A stretch of DNA of 46,382 nucleotides from an uncultured Prevotella sp. (lineage in GTDB: Bacteria; Bacteroidota; Bacteroidia; Bacteroidales; Bacteroidaceae). The DNA lies in the NCBI GenBank assembly GCA_937906495.1, contig CALCVT010000016.1, positions 1-46,382 on the forward strand, given 5' to 3'. Within the stretch, counting starts at the first letter, position 1; every line of letters starts with the position of its first letter. A program made the translations under genes and the position numbers. Positions 43,237 through 46,382 of the stretch are shown here, piece after piece. A model generated the notes under the pieces. That model had not been told where the DNA came from. It ran no database searches and worked only from the letters and a program-made list of their open reading frames with translations.

Positions 43237-45210
43237 ATGGCTAATATTGATTCCAAGATACCTGAAGGTCCTATTTCTGAAAAGTGGACCAACTACAAAG
43301 CTCACCAAAAATTGGTGAATCCCGCAAATAAGCGTAAACTCGACATTATCGTTGTAGGTACAGGCTTGGCCGGTGCTTCAGCTGCAGCTTCTCTTGGCGA
43401 GATGGGTTTCAAAGTTTTCAACTTCTGTATCCAAGATTCTCCCCGCCGTGCTCACTCAATTGCTGCACAGGGTGGTATTAATGCTGCAAAGAATTATCAA
43501 AACGATGGTGACTCTGTTTACCGTCTTTTCTATGATACCGTTAAAGGTGGTGACTATCGTGCTCGCGAAGCCAACGTTTATCGCCTTGCTGAAGTAAGTG
43601 CAAATATTATTGACCAGTGCGTAGCTCAAGGTGTTCCCTTTGCTCGCGAATATGGTGGCTTGCTCGCAAACCGTTCTTTTGGTGGTGTACAGGTTAGCCG
43701 TACGTTCTATGCTAAGGGACAAACCGGTCAGCAGCTCCTTCTTGGTGCATACTCAGCACTTATGTGTCAGGTACATGCAGGTACCGTTAAGTTGTTCTGC
43801 CGTTACGAAATGCTCGATGTAGTTATCGTTGATGGTCGTGCACGCGGTATTGTTGCACGCAACCTCGTAACCGGCGAACTTGAGCGCTTTGCTGCTCATG
43901 CCGTAGTTCTTGCAACCGGTGGTTATGGAAATGCTTACTTCCTCTCTACCAATGCTATGGGTTGTAACTGCTCTGCTGCAATTGCTGCTTATCGCAAGGG
44001 TGCTTACTTCGCAAACCCTGCTTATGTGCAGATTCACCCCACTTGTATCCCCGTTCACGGTGACAAGCAGTCTAAACTCACCTTGATGTCTGAGTCGCTC
44101 CGTAACGATGGTCGTATTTGGGTTCCTAAGAAGAAAGAAGATGCAGTTAAACTGCAAAAGGGTGAAATTAAGGGTAGCGATATTCCTGAGCAGGATCGCG
44201 ACTACTATCTCGAGCGCCGTTATCCCGCATTTGGTAACCTCGTTCCCCGTGACGTAGCCAGCCGTGCTGCCAAAGAGCGTTGCGATGCTGGATTTGGTGT
44301 AAACAATACGGGATTGGCTGTATTCCTCGACTTCTCTGAGGCTATCGGACGTCTTGGCATCGATGTCGTACTCCAGCGTTATGGTAACCTCTTCGATATG
44401 TACGAAGAAATTACCGATGTTAATCCCGGTGAACTTGCTAAGGAAATCAATGGAGTGAAGTACTATAACCCCATGATGATTTATCCCGCAATCCACTATA
44501 CTATGGGTGGACTTTGGGTTGATTACGAACTTTCTACCAACATCCCCGGTCTATTCGCTATCGGTGAATGTAACTTCTCTGATCATGGTGCAAACCGTCT
44601 TGGAGCTTCAGCTCTTATGCAAGGTTTGGCTGATGGTTACTTTGTATTGCCTTACACCATCCAGAACTATCTCTCAGATCAGATTACAGTTCCTCGCTTC
44701 TCTATTGATATGCCTGAATTCAAGGAGGCAGTTAAGAAAGTACAGGAACGTATTAACCACCTTATGAACATTAAGGGTAAAAAGTCCGTTGACAGCATCC
44801 ATAAGGAACTCGGTCATGTTATGTGGGAGTACGTTGGTATGGCACGTAATAAGAAAGGACTTGAAACCGCTTTGGTTAAACTCAAGGAAATCCGTCAGGA
44901 ATTCGAAACAAACCTCTTCATTCCTCAACTCAAGGGTGTTAATATTGAACTCGAAAAGGCCCTCCGCCTTAACGACTTCATTACTATGGGTCAACTTATC
45001 GCTATCGACGCACTTAATCGTGAAGAATCTTGCGGTGGACACTTCCGTGAAGAACATCAAACCGAGGAAGGCGAAGCTAAGCGCGACGACCAGAACTGCT
45101 TCTACGTTTCTTGCTGGGAATACAAAGGCGAGGATGTTGAGCCGGTTAAGTATGTTGAGCCCCTCAAGTACGAGGCTATCGAGGTTAAGACCCGTAACTA
45201 TAAAAACTAA
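43237..45210 (+). CDS. frdA: Fumarate reductase/succinate dehydrogenase flavoprotein subunit
   Basis: A 657-residue catalytic subunit. The dinucleotide-binding loop VVGTGLAGASAAASLGEMG (39-57) and the FAD-attachment His73 in RAHSIAAQGGINAA are present. Further FAD and active-site blocks follow: TGGYGNAYFLSTNAMGCN, NPAYVQIHPTCIP, GGLWVDYEL and IGECNFSDHGANRLGASAL. It interconverts fumarate and succinate at the inner face of the membrane; in anaerobic Bacteroidales it mostly works as fumarate reductase. Codons are strikingly biased towards a small set, as in highly expressed genes. It is 90 bases after frdC. Confidence 0.95.
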   Translation: MANIDSKIPEGPISEKWTNYKAHQKLVNPANKRKLDIIVVGTGLAGASAAASLGEMGFKVFNFCIQDSPRRAHSIAAQGGINAAKNYQNDGDSVYRLFYDTVKGGDYRAREANVYRLAEVSANIIDQCVAQGVPFAREYGGLLANRSFGGVQVSRTFYAKGQTGQQLLLGAYSALMCQVHAGTVKLFCRYEMLDVVIVDGRARGIVARNLVTGELERFAAHAVVLATGGYGNAYFLSTNAMGCNCSAAIAAYRKGAYFANPAYVQIHPTCIPVHGDKQSKLTLMSESLRNDGRIWVPKKKEDAVKLQKGEIKGSDIPEQDRDYYLERRYPAFGNLVPRDVASRAAKERCDAGFGVNNTGLAVFLDFSEAIGRLGIDVVLQRYGNLFDMYEEITDVNPGELAKEINGVKYYNPMMIYPAIHYTMGGLWVDYELSTNIPGLFAIGECNFSDHGANRLGASALMQGLADGYFVLPYTIQNYLSDQITVPRFSIDMPEFKEAVKKVQERINHLMNIKGKKSVDSIHKELGHVMWEYVGMARNKKGLETALVKLKEIRQEFETNLFIPQLKGVNIELEKALRLNDFITMGQLIAIDALNREESCGGHFREEHQTEEGEAKRDDQNCFYVSCWEYKGEDVEPVKYVEPLKYEAIEVKTRNYKN

Positions 45211-45313
45211 TGCGTAAATGGAGTTGATGGCAACATATCCCGTTGGATAGCTATTGCCATCATATCCTCCTACGTTTTTCCAGAACAAGAACATTAAAAA
45301 ACGACATTCTAAA

Positions 45314-46072
45314 ATGGCTAGAAATATAAGCTTTACGATTAAGTACTGGAAGCAGAATGGTCCTCAGGATGCGGGTCACTTCGATACACGCGAAATGCAT
45401 AACATTCCTGATGATACTTCCTTCCTTGAGATGCTTGATATCCTCAATGAGGAACTTATTGAAGAAGGTAAAGAACCCTTTGTTTTCGATCACGATTGCC
45501 GCGAAGGTATTTGCGGTATGTGCTCGCTTTACATCAATGGTACCCCTCATGGTAAAACAGAAACAGGTGCTACTACGTGCCAACTCTACATGCGTCGTTT
45601 TAACGATGGTGATGTAATTACCGTTGAACCTTGGCGCTCTGCTGCATTCCCCGTAATTAAAGACTGTATGGTTGATCGCTCCGCTTTTGATAAAATTCAG
45701 GCTGCGGGTGGTTATGTAACTGTACGTACGGGTGCACCTCAGGATGCAAATGCTATTCTTATTCCTAAGCAGGATGCTGACGAGGCTATGGATTGTGCAA
45801 CCTGTATTGGTTGTGGCGCTTGTGTAGCTGCTTGTAAAAATGGTTCGGCCATGCTCTTTGTTAGCTCTAAGGTTAGCCAGTTCGCACTCCTTCCCCAAGG
45901 ACGTCCTGAAGCGGCCAAGCGTGCCAAGGCTATGGTTGCCAAAATGGACGAACTCGGTTTCGGTAACTGTACCAATACGCGAGCTTGTGAGGCTGTTTGC
46001 CCCAAAAACGAGTCTATTGCTAACATTGCACGTTTGAATCGTGAATTCATTAAGGCTAAATTGGCTGACTAA
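45314..46072 (+). CDS. frdB: Fumarate reductase/succinate dehydrogenase iron-sulfur subunit
   Basis: A 252-residue electron-transfer subunit. The N-terminal ferredoxin domain binds 2Fe-2S through C62, C67, C70 and C89 (CREGICGMC, GATTC). The C-terminal domain holds the clusters of CATCIGCGACVAAC (161-174) and CTNTRACEAVCP (219-230). I chose the ATG at 45314 (MARNISFTIKYWKQ), the usual N-terminus. It is the last gene of frdCAB; a textbook terminator follows. The same biased codon set leaves a long open frame on the opposite strand, which I do not call. Confidence 0.95.
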   Translation: MARNISFTIKYWKQNGPQDAGHFDTREMHNIPDDTSFLEMLDILNEELIEEGKEPFVFDHDCREGICGMCSLYINGTPHGKTETGATTCQLYMRRFNDGDVITVEPWRSAAFPVIKDCMVDRSAFDKIQAAGGYVTVRTGAPQDANAILIPKQDADEAMDCATCIGCGACVAACKNGSAMLFVSSKVSQFALLPQGRPEAAKRAKAMVAKMDELGFGNCTNTRACEAVCPKNESIANIARLNREFIKAKLAD

Positions 46073-46100
46073 TTCCAATTAGTAGCAAATTAGCTTATTT

Positions 46101-46146
46101 AAAATCCCCGAATTTTCTGTTGAGAAAATTCGGGGATTTTATTTTA
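46101..46146 (+). terminator. Terminator of frdCAB
   Basis: Perfect 17-base arms AAAATCCCCGAATTTTC (46101-46117) and its complement (46124-46140) around a six-base loop, followed by TTTTATTTTAG. Confidence 0.9.
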
Positions 46147-46154
46147 GATTCTTA

Positions 46155-46298
46155 ATGAAGTCGATAGAGTACGATTCGTTTGAACATGGTGATGATAAAA
46201 CTTTGTATCCGGCAGTTCTTGTAGCGTATGTAAAAAGCTGTACCCCGTATGTAAAAAGTCATACACCAATTAGAGAAACATGTTCTTCAGCATTTTAA
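46155..46298 (+). CDS. Possible 47-residue small protein
   Basis: A short open frame (starts MKSIEYDSFEHGDDKTLY) lying after the frd terminator. It contains an internal repeat (AYVKSCTPYVKSHTP) because it runs through the 21-bp DNA repeat. Chance is the likelier explanation; no promoter or ribosome site stands out. The rest of the final 230 bases holds no supported gene. Confidence 0.15.
   Translation: MKSIEYDSFEHGDDKTLYPAVLVAYVKSCTPYVKSHTPIRETCSSAF
46226..46267 (+). repeat. 21-bp tandem motif pair, site 6
   Basis: Head-to-tail copies at 46226-46246 and 46247-46267, both beginning GTATGTAAAAAG and ending TACCCC or TACACC. This is the clearest pair, with an exact 21-base period. Confidence 0.6.
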
Positions 46299-46382
46299 TC
46301 ATAAAATGGTATGAAAGAATTTTGCCGCATGGATATAAAATCAGATATTTGCTGAAGGAATCCATCGGCAAGTCCGTTTTGG

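Noticed and set aside
45260..46078. A 272-codon open frame on the minus strand across frdB
   Set aside because: frdB has all its iron-sulfur cysteines and lies on the other strand. The antisense frame follows from its biased codons and has no family pattern.
22802..46267. Whether the 21-bp motif pairs are CRISPR arrays
   Set aside because: Each site has only two degenerate copies with no spacer between them, and no cas gene is present.
46270..46382. A minus-strand frame open from the right edge to a TAA at 46270-46272 (37 codons)
   Set aside because: It is short, no family is recognisable, and another frame is also open for 28 codons. It could be the end of a gene outside the window, but the sequence here cannot support it.

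Overview
The window reads as a chromosomal stretch of an anaerobic gut-type Bacteroidales bacterium. The evidence is the promoter pattern (TTTG, about 17-20 bases, then TAnnTTTG) seen upstream of several genes, a BtuB-BtuG cobalamin locus with an SDDD-type lipoprotein export signal, FloA, the ftsX-DUF3098-uppP cluster, a Bacteroidetes GH3-like enzyme and a three-subunit fumarate reductase. Most genes are housekeeping genes with standard lengths. I cannot fix the genus from sequence alone.

Layout. At 1-1.8 kb, on the minus strand, are a TonB-receptor-like gene that stops early at base 48 and, upstream of it, a small cysteine-rich peptide with a double-glycine leader. Then come nhaD (minus), tRNA-Arg(CCT), mutS (plus), upp and floA (minus), a ptb-buk butyrate-kinase pair (plus), a gene-free stretch with strong hairpins, and dsbD (minus). 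A cobalamin riboswitch with its own terminator controls btuB-btuG at 13.8-17.2 kb. An AspT/YidE-type transporter (minus) precedes a plus-strand cluster from 19.7 to 26.7 kb: ftsX, DUF3098, uppP, truB, queA, a folK-GNAT fusion and a flippase. A secreted protein, a HAD phosphatase and a SpoU methyltransferase lie on the minus strand at 26.8-28.9 kb.

From 28.9 to 29.9 kb there is no convincing gene. This stretch holds about nine DnaA-box-like sites, two of them perfect TTATCCACA, next to an AT-rich block. Sampled sequence lines show the plus strand is C-rich to the left and G-rich to the right, and every gene to the right is on the plus strand. I read this as the probable chromosomal origin of replication.

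To the right are uvrA, a flavodiiron protein, a GH3-like enzyme, an Ig-like lipoprotein, a DUF3108 protein, pdxB, a PgpH-type HD phosphodiesterase and frdCAB, which closes with a strong terminator.

The main points beyond routine annotation are the origin candidate; a degenerate repeat with a 21-22 bp period, paired head to tail at five intergenic sites and inverted at a sixth; the cysteine-rich leader peptide; the HPPK-GNAT fusion; and a twin-hairpin element at 10.63-10.79 kb that leaves three reading frames open at once.
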